From an uncultured Muribaculaceae bacterium (GTDB lineage Bacteria; Bacteroidota; Bacteroidia; Bacteroidales; Muribaculaceae), in assembly GCA_958436175.1 (NCBI GenBank), contig CAUBJF010000013.1:1-64000 (forward strand): a DNA stretch of 64,000 bases, in the 5' to 3' direction. The notes below the pieces were generated by a model that made no database searches, had not been told where the DNA came from, and saw nothing but the letters and a program-made list of their open reading frames with translations. Within the stretch, counting starts at the first letter, position 1, and each line of letters starts with the position of its first letter. Positions 17,527-26,398 of the stretch are shown here, one piece after another. A program made the position numbers and the translations under genes.

Positions 17527-18432
17527 TCACTCTATGGGAGTAGCAAACCAGTAGCCGTATACTTCATTATCCATCACTCGTATACTATCGGAGATCGACG
17601 TTTGGAAAATGGGATATAGACCGAGATACAGGCTGTCTCCTATATTAACTTTATCCATCCAGTCCCCAGCTGTTGGTATATCTAATTCTTCTTTCGAAGA
17701 ACAGGTCATATACAGAGGATTCGCCAAAGAGTATGATAGACCATCGTTCTCTACTGTCAGCATCAATGTCTTTCCGCCGACAATAACTTTCTGTCGTACG
17801 ATGTAGAGACTGTCGCTCGTGTCCCTTTTCTGCATTATCCAGCTGAATCTGTCTTCCCAATTGGCCGGAACAATCTCCATGAAGCGATTAATTCCAATCT
17901 CTTCCCTAAATGCTTTGGCGGAAATAGCTATGCCGATGGTGTTCCTGTCGTCTTCGATTGCATAAAGTGTGTCTCGATCCGGAGACATTTTAAATACAGC
18001 TACATTCCTTGGGAATACATTATTATCCATATCCCTTAACATAGAGGATGAGAAATAGCGCATGTCGTACACCAGTCTTTTTGTGCCCTTCTTGTACTCC
18101 ATCATTAGACTATCGTAATTCACGGGCAATGTCCAGCCGCTCCAGTCGAGAACTATTCGCAATGTGCTGCTGTCCGTATACCATATTCCTTCTCTTATTG
18201 CAGAGTCTTTGTTGGCTAAATTAGCTGTATAATATGAGTGATCAGCGTCAAGATGTATGGTAAGATAAGGACTCGGGTATTCTTTGCTATTGTCAATCAA
18301 CAGGTAGCTATGCCAAACAGAAATATTCGGATTGCAGTCTTTAGTCGGAGTTTCGTACCGTAGGTCCTGTGAAATCGTTATTAAAGAACAAGAGACATAC
18401 AGGACAATAAACACATAAATGATATTTTTCAT
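17527..18432 (-). CDS. Exported protein of unknown function
   Basis: A 301-residue protein with an N-terminal export signal (MKNIIYVFIVLYVSCSLITIS); the LYVSC segment could be a lipobox. The mature protein is rich in beta-strand-like alternation (YLTIHLDADHSYYTANL, STLRIVLDWSGWTLPV), with no catalytic motif seen. It overlaps the stop of the upstream gene by one base and lies 38 bases before the SH3-like pair, so these genes form one unit. Family unknown. Confidence 0.6.
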   Translation of the reverse strand: MKNIIYVFIVLYVSCSLITISQDLRYETPTKDCNPNISVWHSYLLIDNSKEYPSPYLTIHLDADHSYYTANLANKDSAIREGIWYTDSSTLRIVLDWSGWTLPVNYDSLMMEYKKGTKRLVYDMRYFSSSMLRDMDNNVFPRNVAVFKMSPDRDTLYAIEDDRNTIGIAISAKAFREEIGINRFMEIVPANWEDRFSWIMQKRDTSDSLYIVRQKVIVGGKTLMLTVENDGLSYSLANPLYMTCSSKEELDIPTAGDWMDKVNIGDSLYLGLYPIFQTSISDSIRVMDNEVYGYWFATPIE

Positions 18433-19058
18433 TATTCTATCTCAGATTTATATGTTATACTGTCGAAGGATATGGATGCCGGGATGTTTCTTTCTAAGGG
18501 AACTGCCCTCCAGGGCTTTTCAGGAATATATTCCTCAGGAGGAGTGTCTTTAAACCAATCAATGTAAAAATTATCGAAGCCTGTAAATGTAAGTTCCTTA
18601 TCCTTATAGTTAAAAAACCATTCCGCTTCAGCTCCATCAAGAGTAAGCAACTCAATAAATGTCGGTTCATGCCAGTGGACAGGGATATACCCCTTTGATA
18701 TCTTTATAAAATCAGGTTTATCCTTACATACAATTATTACAGGTATGTCGCATATCTCAGTACAATACAATTTTCTTATTTCTTCCATATTATCCATAAA
18801 CATGCAATTCTCATCCGGGTAAAGGAATAAAAAAATGTTTTGACCTTTGTCCTGCTGAGGTTCGTAACATTCAATATAGAGCCTGTCCTTATCCACATTG
18901 TAACCCTTATCCTTAATAAAAGGGATGAGTTTGTTCTCCAGAAAGGTTACGAGGTATTCATTCTCGATAACAGCTTTCCTGATATTGACGGTGCCTTCTC
19001 CGCTGGCCGCTAAGGATACACACAAGGCGATAATGAAGAACAGTTTCTTCAGGCTCAT
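18432..19058 (-). CDS. Exported protein of unknown function
   Basis: A 208-residue protein starting with signal peptide MSLKKLFFIIALCVSLAASG. Its C-terminal half contains hydrophobic beta-like strands and aromatic residues (NFYIDWFKDTPPEEYIPEKPW). First gene of the AT-rich cluster. The reading frame stays open for more than 170 codons upstream of this ATG, partly inside birA in another frame; the signal peptide argues for the start at 19058. No family recognised. Confidence 0.6.
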   Translation of the reverse strand: MSLKKLFFIIALCVSLAASGEGTVNIRKAVIENEYLVTFLENKLIPFIKDKGYNVDKDRLYIECYEPQQDKGQNIFLFLYPDENCMFMDNMEEIRKLYCTEICDIPVIIVCKDKPDFIKISKGYIPVHWHEPTFIELLTLDGAEAEWFFNYKDKELTFTGFDNFYIDWFKDTPPEEYIPEKPWRAVPLERNIPASISFDSITYKSEIE

Positions 19059-19236
19059 AATTCCTGTTGCAGTCTTGAACTCCGGAATATTCAAGGCCAC
19101 ACTTATTTCTCCGTCGTCACAGCTGTTTGTAATCCTTGGGCCGTCCGAGAAACTAATAGCTACGGGATGGTCGTGACGGTTGAAAATATAAGTAATTGCT
19201 TGTCCCATAGGAGGAGATTGGGGTTTGGATAGCAAG

Positions 19237-19270
19237 ATAGGGATTTGCATGGCGTGATGCAAATCCCTAT
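19237..19270. terminator. Perfect 14-bp inverted repeat between birA and the AT-rich cluster
   Basis: ATAGGGATTTGCAT (19237-19250) and ATGCAAATCCCTAT (19257-19270) flank a six-base loop. It lies 88 bases after the birA stop and 179 bases before the next start. Neither strand has a strong T-tract after it, so it may be a factor-assisted terminator, an RNA stabiliser or the scar of a small mobile repeat. The rest of 19059-19357 holds no gene I can support. Confidence 0.5.
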
Positions 19271-19357
19271 GGTTGATTATTACTTTTCTGCTAATTTTAT
19301 GCCGGTTTTGACCAATAATCGGTCGGAACGATGGGAAAGACCCTGTAAAATACGCTT

Positions 19358-20086
19358 CTACAGGACGAAAGCCACTTCCTTGAAGGCGTAGGAGCGACCG
19401 TTCGAAAGTGTCATCATCCCGTCGGGAGCTATGTCGACAATCGAAGCCTCGAAAACATCGCCTCCCGGTTCGCGGAATGGCCAGAGACCTTGTCCACGCC
19501 ACAGTCTGGCCATAAAACGCTCCAGGAGCGGCTTGGCCCCGATGGAATCTACTTCCGCGAGGATGCGCCCACACACTGCGTCGAGGAATGGTCCGAGGGG
19601 CAGTTCATGACCTACGAAATGGATAAGTGACACGGGATTAGGAGCGTCGCTGACAAACTCCAGCTGGTTGACGTTGATGCCTATGCCGGCTATGCTCCTT
19701 TCTATCATGCTGCCGCATAGGGAGTTCTCTATCAGCGTACCGCATATTTTCTTGTCGCCGACGTATATATCGTTGGGCCATTTGACGGCCGTCCGCTCCG
19801 AGCAGCCCTCTTTTTCAAGCAGCTCGTCGATACTGTCGGCCACGGCAAGCGCCACAGCCATCGACAGTTCGAACTGACGGCAAGCCGGCAGCGAGGCCGG
19901 ACGCAGCAGCATCGAGAATGTAAGGTTTCGCTCCGGCTCGGCCTCCCACGAGTTGCCGCGCTGGCCACGACCCGCCGTCTGTCGGCGAGCCGCTATGACT
20001 GTACCATGGGCTGCATCGGGACAAGCGGCGAGCTCAGCGCTTGTCGAGCCGCAACTGTCGAGCCACTTTACTGTCGCCGTGCTCAT
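19358..20086 (-). CDS. birA: Biotin-[acetyl-CoA-carboxylase] ligase
   Basis: Activates biotin with ATP and attaches it to the carboxyl carrier protein of acetyl-CoA carboxylase and similar enzymes. The 242 residues contain the biotinyl-AMP binding loop GRGQRGNSW (about 39-47), VKWPNDIYVGDKKICGTLIE and GIGINVN. It lacks the N-terminal DNA-binding domain of E. coli BirA, so it should not act as a repressor. The start overlaps the stop of tsaE by four bases; it is the last gene of the porX-tsaE-birA unit. Confidence 0.94.
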   Translation of the reverse strand: MSTATVKWLDSCGSTSAELAACPDAAHGTVIAARRQTAGRGQRGNSWEAEPERNLTFSMLLRPASLPACRQFELSMAVALAVADSIDELLEKEGCSERTAVKWPNDIYVGDKKICGTLIENSLCGSMIERSIAGIGINVNQLEFVSDAPNPVSLIHFVGHELPLGPFLDAVCGRILAEVDSIGAKPLLERFMARLWRGQGLWPFREPGGDVFEASIVDIAPDGMMTLSNGRSYAFKEVAFVL

Positions 20087-20508
20087 TCGCTCATCGTCAA
20101 CGTGCGGCTGTCGTCGTCGTTGACAGTTATGCGTACAGTCACCGTATCGGCAGGAAGGGCTGCGGCGACCTTCTCAGGCCATTCTATGAGACATACGGCA
20201 CCGGAATCGAAGTAGTCCTCGATGCCCATGTCGAGAGCCTCCTCGAGGTCGTCGATACGGTAGAAGTCGAAGTGATAGACGAGCTCGGCAGTCGTATCGG
20301 AACGGTATTCGTTGATGATTGCGAAAGTGGGCGATGCTGTCTCCTCGGGGTCTATGCCGAGCACCTCACAGAGAGCGTTGATGAATGTGGTCTTTCCGGC
20401 TCCCATATCGCCGTAAAAGGCAAAGACAGTGTTGTCGCCCATCTCAGCGGCAAACTGACGCGCAGCCTCGGGCAGGGCTTCGAGCGAAGGTATCTGTATC
20501 GTTTTCAT
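20083..20508 (-). CDS. tsaE: tRNA threonylcarbamoyladenosine biosynthesis ATPase TsaE
   Basis: ATPase partner of TsaB and TsaD in making t6A37 of ANN-reading tRNAs. The 141 residues are the normal length; the Walker A motif is GDMGAGKTT (about 34-42), followed by ASPTFAIINEY and the HFDFYRIDDLEE stretch diagnostic of the family. Overlaps porX upstream and birA downstream by four bases each, so all three are coupled. Confidence 0.96.
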   Translation of the reverse strand: MKTIQIPSLEALPEAARQFAAEMGDNTVFAFYGDMGAGKTTFINALCEVLGIDPEETASPTFAIINEYRSDTTAELVYHFDFYRIDDLEEALDMGIEDYFDSGAVCLIEWPEKVAAALPADTVTVRITVNDDDSRTLTMSE

Positions 20509-22052
20509 TGCTTGGGTGATAAGATTATCAGGGGTACCAGCATCTCTTCCATGGATATGCCTCCGTGCTGGAAAGTGCCGGTGTAGTATTGAACGTAGAA
20601 ATTATAGTTGTTGGGATAGGCAAAGAAGTCGTCGCGGGCCGCGAAGATATATGTCGTCGAGACATTGGGCGACGGAAGCCCGTATCGGGCCGGATTCTTT
20701 ATCTCGTAGACCTGACGGGCATTGTAGGCCAGGTTCTTGCCGAGCTTGTAGCGCAAGTTGGTGTTGGTGTTCTTGTCGCCCTGCACCTTGACGGGGTTGT
20801 CGACGCGGATGGTGCCGTGGTCAGTGGTGAGCACTATCTTGTAGCCCTTCAACGCTATGCGGCGGAAGATGTCGAGCACCGACGAATGGCGGAACCACGA
20901 CTCCGTCAGCGAGCGGTAGGCGGCGTTGGTGGCTGCAAGTTCGCGTATCATCTTGCTTTCCGTGCGCGCATGGGAAAGCATGTCGATAAAGTTGAAAATC
21001 ACGACGTTGAGGTCGTTGTTCTCAAGATTCGAGAAATCGCGCAGCAGGCGCTCACCGGCGGTGGTATCGTTGAGCTTGTTGTACGAGAACTTGTAGTGCT
21101 TCCTGTAGCGTTCGATCTGGGTAGCTATCAGCGGCGACTCGTTGATGTTCTTGCCTTCTTCCGACTCCTCGTCGACCCAGAGGTCGGGAAACATTTTCTC
21201 TATCTGCGCAGGCATGAGCCCGGAGAAGATGGCATTGCGGGCATATTGCGTCGCCGTCGGCAGTATGCTCGTATATTTCCGTTCCTCGATATTGAACACA
21301 TCGGCGAGCATAGGCTTGACGGTGCGCCACTGGTCGAGGCGGAAGTTGTCGATCAGGATGAAGAACACCTTCTCGCCAGCATCAAGCATCGGGAATACGA
21401 CATCTGGAAAGATACGTGGACTCATCAGGGGATGCTCGTCGCTGTTGAGCCAGTCCTCGTAATGGCGGCGCACCCACTTGTAGAACTCCGAGTTGGCCTC
21501 TTTTTTCTGAGTCTCGAGAAGTTCGTCCATGTTGGTATCCGTCTCGGCAAGCTCCATCTCGCGGTATACGAGGCGGTCGTAGAGCGCATACCAGTCTTCG
21601 ATAGTCTCGGCAGTATTGATGAGCGTGCCGAGTTCGCCGAACTCGTCGCGGTAGTCGCGCGTAATCTTCTCGGCCACAAGGCGATCCGAGTGTAGATGCT
21701 TCTTGATGGCTATGAGTATCTGGTTAGGGTTGACGGGCTTGATGAGATAGTCGGCAATCTTGCTGCCCACGGCGAGGTCCATGATGTTCTCCTCCTCGCT
21801 CTTGGTAATCATGATGACGGGGGTCTGAGGCTGGCGCTGCTTGATCAGTGCCAGGGTCTCAAGACCCGTCAGACCCGGCATATTCTCGTCAAGGATAATG
21901 AGGTCGAAAGGCTCTGACTCGGCCAGGTCGAGTGCATCGCGCCCGTTGTTGGCGGTCACGACCTGATAGCCTTTGTTACGAAGGAACAGCAGGTGGGGCT
22001 TGAGGAGATCAATCTCGTCATCGGCCCAAAGTATGCGTTGGGATGTACTCAT
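20505..22052 (-). CDS. porX: PorX-type response regulator with PglZ domain
   Basis: A 515-residue two-domain protein. The N-terminal receiver domain (about 1-125) has the acidic pair near 11-12 and phosphoacceptor Asp55 in IILDENMPG, with MITK and the LIKPVNP segment. The C-terminal PglZ/alkaline-phosphatase-like domain has FILIDNFRLDQWR, LPTATQYARNAIFSGLMP and TTDHGTIRVDN, where Asp, Thr and His are expected metal ligands. In Porphyromonas and Flavobacterium, PorX pairs with the kinase PorY to control type IX secretion and hydrolyses oligonucleotides. No PorY or other por gene lies in the window. A -7 box four bases before the ATG suggests a leaderless transcript. Confidence 0.92.
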   Translation of the reverse strand: MSTSQRILWADDEIDLLKPHLLFLRNKGYQVVTANNGRDALDLAESEPFDLIILDENMPGLTGLETLALIKQRQPQTPVIMITKSEEENIMDLAVGSKIADYLIKPVNPNQILIAIKKHLHSDRLVAEKITRDYRDEFGELGTLINTAETIEDWYALYDRLVYREMELAETDTNMDELLETQKKEANSEFYKWVRRHYEDWLNSDEHPLMSPRIFPDVVFPMLDAGEKVFFILIDNFRLDQWRTVKPMLADVFNIEERKYTSILPTATQYARNAIFSGLMPAQIEKMFPDLWVDEESEEGKNINESPLIATQIERYRKHYKFSYNKLNDTTAGERLLRDFSNLENNDLNVVIFNFIDMLSHARTESKMIRELAATNAAYRSLTESWFRHSSVLDIFRRIALKGYKIVLTTDHGTIRVDNPVKVQGDKNTNTNLRYKLGKNLAYNARQVYEIKNPARYGLPSPNVSTTYIFAARDDFFAYPNNYNFYVQYYTGTFQHGGISMEEMLVPLIILSPKQ

Positions 22053-22056
22053 ACGG

Positions 22057-22064
22057 CAAAAATA
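22057..22064 (-). promoter_or_regulatory. -7 box of porX
   Basis: Minus strand TAttTTTG at 22064-22057, only four bases before the ATG at 22052. Transcription would begin at or inside the start codon. No good -33 element; moderate support. Confidence 0.4.
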
Positions 22065-22141
22065 CTAAATAAAACGCAATCGACATAATCAATAACGCAT
22101 GAAAGATTCCGTCCACATGAATACAAGCTGAAACATGTACC

Positions 22142-23329
22142 CTACTTCACGTACATCACTTTTTTATTATCACGTATATATACCCTTCCAGTGACAGGCT
22201 CAGATATGCGTTGCCCCGAAAGCTCGTAATAGACGCCTGAGGATTCGCCGACAATCTCTATATCACCTATACCGGATGAGATGGGTTCAATCATGGCAAA
22301 TCGGCTCCAGGTATCGGCGCTCCGGTATGCCTCAATAGCCTCTCCAGGGACATAGAGCGTAGCATTGGTATAAGTCTCTTCATCGAAGCTCTGACTGCAG
22401 ACTGGCGGAACCATCGATTTGCAACGTATGGACTTTAGATCCCAGCATTCCGCGAAAGCATTGTCTTTAATCTCCGCTACCGAAGCTCCGATAGTGAGAT
22501 CTTTGAGCGCTCTGCACAAATAAAATGCTTCCTCGTCAATCAGGGTTACATTGTCTCCGATTGTAAACTCTTTAAATAAGCATAATTCGAAGAGATTCTT
22601 GTTTATTACGGTTAAAGCTTCCGGGAGTACGACCCCTGAAAGAGACGAACAATTTTGGAAGACAGCATCGGAAATGACAGTGACAGAAGACGGGATATCG
22701 ATGGACTTGAGACCCAGGCACCCACTAAACGAATATGGGCCAATCTCTCTTAATGTCTCGGGCAAGGTCAAACTATTTAACCTTGTGCATCCTTCGAAAG
22801 CAGCTCTTTCAATAATTTCAACAGAATCGGGTATCTTTATCTCGCCAAGGCTTTCACAAGCCGAGAAAGCAGCAGGAGCAATAGTCATGAGCGTTTCGGG
22901 CAGTTTTACTGTTGTAAGCATGATACAATAATCGAACATGCCCTCGCCCAGAGACTGAATGTTTGCCTCGATATCAGCTGTATGGAGAAATTCGCAGTTC
23001 TTAAACGCAAAGTTTCCAATGGATGTTACACTGCTGGGCACCTCGACATACCTTATTGGAGAATACGAGAATGCCCATCCCCCAATCGCACTCACAGTGT
23101 AAGTCTCTTCTCCGTTTTGAACTGTCATGGGGATGACGATATTCAGTTCTGATCCGTCAAGTCCTACAACCGCACATTCCGTGAGAGTTTCCTGATTGAC
23201 TGCATAATACAAGCCACCAACTTTAAAATCGTATGTAACATCCGGTGCCTGAGCCTTCGAAATGAAACTCAAAGCCAACGATAGCTCAAGCACTATGATT
23301 ATTTTAATCAACAAGGTAAGCTTTTTCAT
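22142..23329 (-). CDS. BspA-like leucine-rich-repeat secreted protein with type IX-style tail
   Basis: A 395-residue protein with signal peptide (to about residue 26) and about nine LRR_5 (BspA/TpLRR) repeats between 75 and 340, of the form FxxCxxLxxIxIPxSVxxIxxxAF. Such repeats mediate binding to host proteins or other cells. The C-terminus contains YYELSGQRISEPVTGRVYI and ends NKKVMYVK, the form seen on many Bacteroidales cell-surface proteins and similar to type IX secretion sorting tails. It overlaps the upstream C25 peptidase stop by four bases (co-translated). porX begins 89 bases downstream. Confidence 0.85.
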   Translation of the reverse strand: MKKLTLLIKIIIVLELSLALSFISKAQAPDVTYDFKVGGLYYAVNQETLTECAVVGLDGSELNIVIPMTVQNGEETYTVSAIGGWAFSYSPIRYVEVPSSVTSIGNFAFKNCEFLHTADIEANIQSLGEGMFDYCIMLTTVKLPETLMTIAPAAFSACESLGEIKIPDSVEIIERAAFEGCTRLNSLTLPETLREIGPYSFSGCLGLKSIDIPSSVTVISDAVFQNCSSLSGVVLPEALTVINKNLFELCLFKEFTIGDNVTLIDEEAFYLCRALKDLTIGASVAEIKDNAFAECWDLKSIRCKSMVPPVCSQSFDEETYTNATLYVPGEAIEAYRSADTWSRFAMIEPISSGIGDIEIVGESSGVYYELSGQRISEPVTGRVYIRDNKKVMYVK

Positions 23330-25725
23330 TGTACAATTATTTTAGTGGAATAGATTACTTCTGTATTATGACTGATATTCACAACTATGATGTCGTTTTT
23401 ATTCAATTCAGCTATTGGAAAAGATGATGGATTTGAACAAATGAAGTCGTTCAGTATAGGAATGGCTAAGCCATTCGCTATTTTGACTACATGAATCTTC
23501 AGATCGCCTGCTGTTTCTATGTCTCCTTCAAAAGATACATTAATCTGTTTCCCATCATATTCGCAACTATTTACTTTGAGTTCTTGCGCCAAATCGCCGG
23601 CACTTTGTTTTATCAAATCACTGTACCATCCATGTAGAGGGGCGGCTCCTGCTACAGTTACCGTAATATAAGTATTGTCAGGATTGTTGGTATGGAACTT
23701 TGCAGCGTTTGAAAAATATCGGTCATTCTCACCCGTAACTTTATCATAGAATGATATTATAGCAAGATTCTTAACAGCAACCTTGATTTGAGTATCCTCA
23801 TACGACAAGGATGTCAAATTTTTGACATTTGTCTCCGCATCCCAAAAGAAACGTATAGACGGGTCTCCCAATATTTCCAATCCCTCAATATTTTCTAGCA
23901 GAAAATTGCTCATTCCTGTATGAACCCCACTTGAAATCCCGTAAGGAAGTCCGTAAAGATTGATTGATAAATTAAGACCTTTAAACAATGCTTCTCCCAA
24001 CGTGCTCGAATATGATTTAGAAGTCTGCCAGTCTGTATTTTGAAAATAATCGTTAGAGCATTTCAAATTCATAGAAGGCCATATAGCATTAAATAGGCCA
24101 ATGATTATTGGCTCACAAGGCTTTAGCCACAATGTGCTCGTGCAAGCGAGAATGGAAGAACAGCCATAATCACGTAGGAAAAGGATTGAATTCGCGAAAC
24201 AATCTTGTTCCCAATACTTTCCAGAATCACATGTCATGGCCAATATTATGGGGTTGCTCTTATTTTTTAAAAGCTTTAAATCATTAATATAGAAAGGAGG
24301 ATAGCCCCAACCGATAGGACTTCCATGAGAGTAATAAAATACTAAGTTTGAATTATCTATTGCATCAGCCACATCATATGGAGTGGTATCCCAATTAAAA
24401 TTAGGCTTTCTAAGATAATTCGGTATACTGTCTCCATTTGCTTTTTGATTATTCCAAACAAGAGGAGTAGTTTCTTTCTCGCAATAATAAAGTCTTTTAC
24501 TATTGTCAAAGACTACTTTTACAGAATTAAAAATATTTTCAGTATTAAAGAGAAACGAATGAGAGCTTTCTTTAGTCCTATTATAATTATAGGTTTGGAA
24601 ATATGACAATGCAGCGAAATTCGACCCAGATACCAACGTATTAGGGTTTTGTTCGTATGAGATTATCTTTTCTATTGCATTGTTTGCCTGTTCTAAGGAA
24701 GAAGCCGGTATTCTACCATAAAGTAAATCTTGAGAATAATCATCCTCTCCATCAATACATGCATAATACAAATCACTTTTTTGATTAGCATTATAAGGCG
24801 ACTTTTTATTCGGAATTTTATCAATGTCACCAATCAAAAGAAAATACTTTGCATAATCCACACTATCACACCATGCTTTTACAGCATCGAAAACTTCAGC
24901 TTCTGTCCATTCTTCTTTACTCTTTAGTTCTACATTATAACCTTGCTTTTGTTTCCAATCTATAAGTTTTCGAACAGAAGACAACAGAGAATTTGTTGTT
25001 ATAACAAGATAATCTTCTTTAAATTGATGTAGTTTCGAGGAACTTCCCATTATAACCCCAGAGTTATTTACAGCATCCCATAGATTCGCGCCCCAGAAAT
25101 CTTTAGATACGTAATTATCCGAGTAAGAAGCAATTCCATCCTGTACGTTTTCAACCAGTTTAAATGAGATGGTTTTGGCTATTGTTGCTTTCCCTTTTCC
25201 TGGATTATAGGCAACAGGCATTACTCTATAGTATTGGAAATAGCTTCCAAATGAGCATTGTACACTGTTGAGTTCAACAAAGCTTAAAGAATCAACAACT
25301 GATATCTCATTGTCCGCTGCACCTAGAAACCTATCACCGGCTATTAGAGCATCTCGAACTTCTGCAATCCTTATGTTTATATCAATAGTCTCTACATTGA
25401 CTATCTCTAATTCATAAGTTGTTTTGTAGGGCATTAAAATTCTGTCTGTCCGTAGAGGCACATCAGGAAGCCCAGGAAGAATATTAGATGAAAAACCATC
25501 TATTTGACAATGATATGTTCCCGCAATAGAGTCATCCTCAATTATACCTACTCCACTAAACGAATATGTAACAAGGAATCCACTATCAGTGGTATTACAG
25601 CTTACCTCATAGCCTGGAAGCTTGTTGGCTTCTTCTATTGTGCTTGATGATAAGCTCAGTACGTTATATCCTCTTGCTGCGAAGGAGAAGAAGATAATCG
25701 TGAGTAATGACAAGAGTTGTTTCAT
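23326..25725 (-). CDS. C25 (gingipain-family) cysteine peptidase, secreted
   Basis: A 799-residue exported protease. Signal peptide about 1-19 (ending AARG). A propeptide-like N-terminal region (about 30-240) is followed by the C25 catalytic fold: DYLVITTNSLLSSVRKLIDWKQ, LLIGDIDKIP, DLLYGRIPASS. The catalytic dyad is visible as His467 in YYSHGSP and Cys499 in AMTCDSG. An Ig-like domain occupies the C-terminal ~150 residues and ends YSTKIIVQ. C25 enzymes are classic type IX cargo, so its position before porX makes biological sense. It is AT-rich relative to porX. A -7 box lies 44 bases upstream. Confidence 0.9.
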   Translation of the reverse strand: MKQLLSLLTIIFFSFAARGYNVLSLSSSTIEEANKLPGYEVSCNTTDSGFLVTYSFSGVGIIEDDSIAGTYHCQIDGFSSNILPGLPDVPLRTDRILMPYKTTYELEIVNVETIDINIRIAEVRDALIAGDRFLGAADNEISVVDSLSFVELNSVQCSFGSYFQYYRVMPVAYNPGKGKATIAKTISFKLVENVQDGIASYSDNYVSKDFWGANLWDAVNNSGVIMGSSSKLHQFKEDYLVITTNSLLSSVRKLIDWKQKQGYNVELKSKEEWTEAEVFDAVKAWCDSVDYAKYFLLIGDIDKIPNKKSPYNANQKSDLYYACIDGEDDYSQDLLYGRIPASSLEQANNAIEKIISYEQNPNTLVSGSNFAALSYFQTYNYNRTKESSHSFLFNTENIFNSVKVVFDNSKRLYYCEKETTPLVWNNQKANGDSIPNYLRKPNFNWDTTPYDVADAIDNSNLVFYYSHGSPIGWGYPPFYINDLKLLKNKSNPIILAMTCDSGKYWEQDCFANSILFLRDYGCSSILACTSTLWLKPCEPIIIGLFNAIWPSMNLKCSNDYFQNTDWQTSKSYSSTLGEALFKGLNLSINLYGLPYGISSGVHTGMSNFLLENIEGLEILGDPSIRFFWDAETNVKNLTSLSYEDTQIKVAVKNLAIISFYDKVTGENDRYFSNAAKFHTNNPDNTYITVTVAGAAPLHGWYSDLIKQSAGDLAQELKVNSCEYDGKQINVSFEGDIETAGDLKIHVVKIANGLAIPILNDFICSNPSSFPIAELNKNDIIVVNISHNTEVIYSTKIIVQ

Positions 25726-25768
25726 TGGGACTTAACTATCAGTTAATCAATTCGGATTAGATTGGCCA

Positions 25769-25776
25769 CAAATATA
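25769..25776 (-). promoter_or_regulatory. -7 box of the C25 peptidase-LRR unit
   Basis: Minus strand TAtaTTTG at 25776-25769, with CTTG at 25800-25797 after a 20-base spacer. Predicted leader about 37 bases. Confidence 0.6.
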
Positions 25777-25825
25777 AGACAAAAAAAGATGCCAAACAAG
25801 TTAAATAATGCTAAAAAACATTTAT

Positions 25826-25925
25826 TCTGATTAATGTAAACCTATTAGAATGTGCCGGTGGCAGGCCGAGCTCCTTATTTCCTATCGCCCCAAAAGCGAA
25901 GAAGACAAAAGTGAGTAATGGCATT
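25826..25925 (-). pseudogene. Possible remnant of a duplicated exported-protein gene
   Basis: Plus-strand 25896-25923 (GCGAAGAAGACAAAAGTGAG, then TAATGGCA) resembles the start of the C25 peptidase gene at 25681-25712. On the minus strand it reads as a short peptide beginning MPLLTFVFFAFGAIGN, like a signal peptide, that soon ends. It may be the leftover 5' end of a second copy. The rest of 25726-26014 has only A-rich leader sequence. Confidence 0.3.
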
Positions 25926-26014
25926 TCGATCGCCGTAATTTTTGTTAAGGGTCGAACTTAGTGCCCGACGGGGTGTTTTAGAGATACAAACAAGAACAAA
26001 AAAACACTACTACT

Positions 26015-26320
26015 ATGTCCTGCAACTGTAACGACAAAGAAAAACGTTCCTACCATTTCAATGTTACCGAAGTGGTCGACGGTAAGATTAAAGACGTGAT
26101 GAGCTTCAACTTCGGCGGCCATCATGACCTCGGTGCTATGGCCGAACAGGTTGCCACAAAGGGTGATATCACCGACAAACATGCCAAAGAACTTGTCCTC
26201 GGCATCCGTCTCCTCCACCACGTACTGAAAAAATGTGCCGACGACAGCCCTATATTCTCCGATTTCTACCCTGTATTCGAAGAATTCAAGAAGGCCGTCA
26301 AAGAACATTACAAAGACTGA
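26015..26320 (+). CDS. Small DUF3861-like protein
   Basis: A 101-residue soluble protein without a signal peptide. The order of motifs (SYHFNVTEV, FNFGGHHDLGAMAEQV, DKHAKELVLGIRLLHHVL, FEEFKKAVKEHYKD) resembles DUF3861, a family of unknown function. The N-terminus MSCNCNDKE has two cysteines and GGHH follows in the middle, so metal binding is conceivable. It stands alone, with a strong terminator 22 bases after the stop. Confidence 0.7.
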   Translation: MSCNCNDKEKRSYHFNVTEVVDGKIKDVMSFNFGGHHDLGAMAEQVATKGDITDKHAKELVLGIRLLHHVLKKCADDSPIFSDFYPVFEEFKKAVKEHYKD

Positions 26321-26342
26321 CCGTTTTTCATCAGCAAGACCT

Positions 26343-26378
26343 AAAAAGGCCGCTTCGGGAAACCGAAGCGGCCTTTTT
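26343..26378. terminator. Bidirectional terminator between convergent genes
   Basis: A 16-bp perfect stem, AAAAAGGCCGCTTCGG (26343-26358) with CCGAAGCGGCCTTTTT (26363-26378), capped by a GAAA tetraloop. Its A and T ends make it work for both the plus gene ending at 26320 and the minus gene ending at 26399. Confidence 0.95.
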
Positions 26379-26398
26379 AGTCGTGTATGTATCCGTGA

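Noticed and set aside
19059..19574. Upstream extension of the exported protein at 18432-19058
   Set aside because: It overlaps birA in another frame and would place the clear signal peptide in the middle of the protein; kept only as a question.
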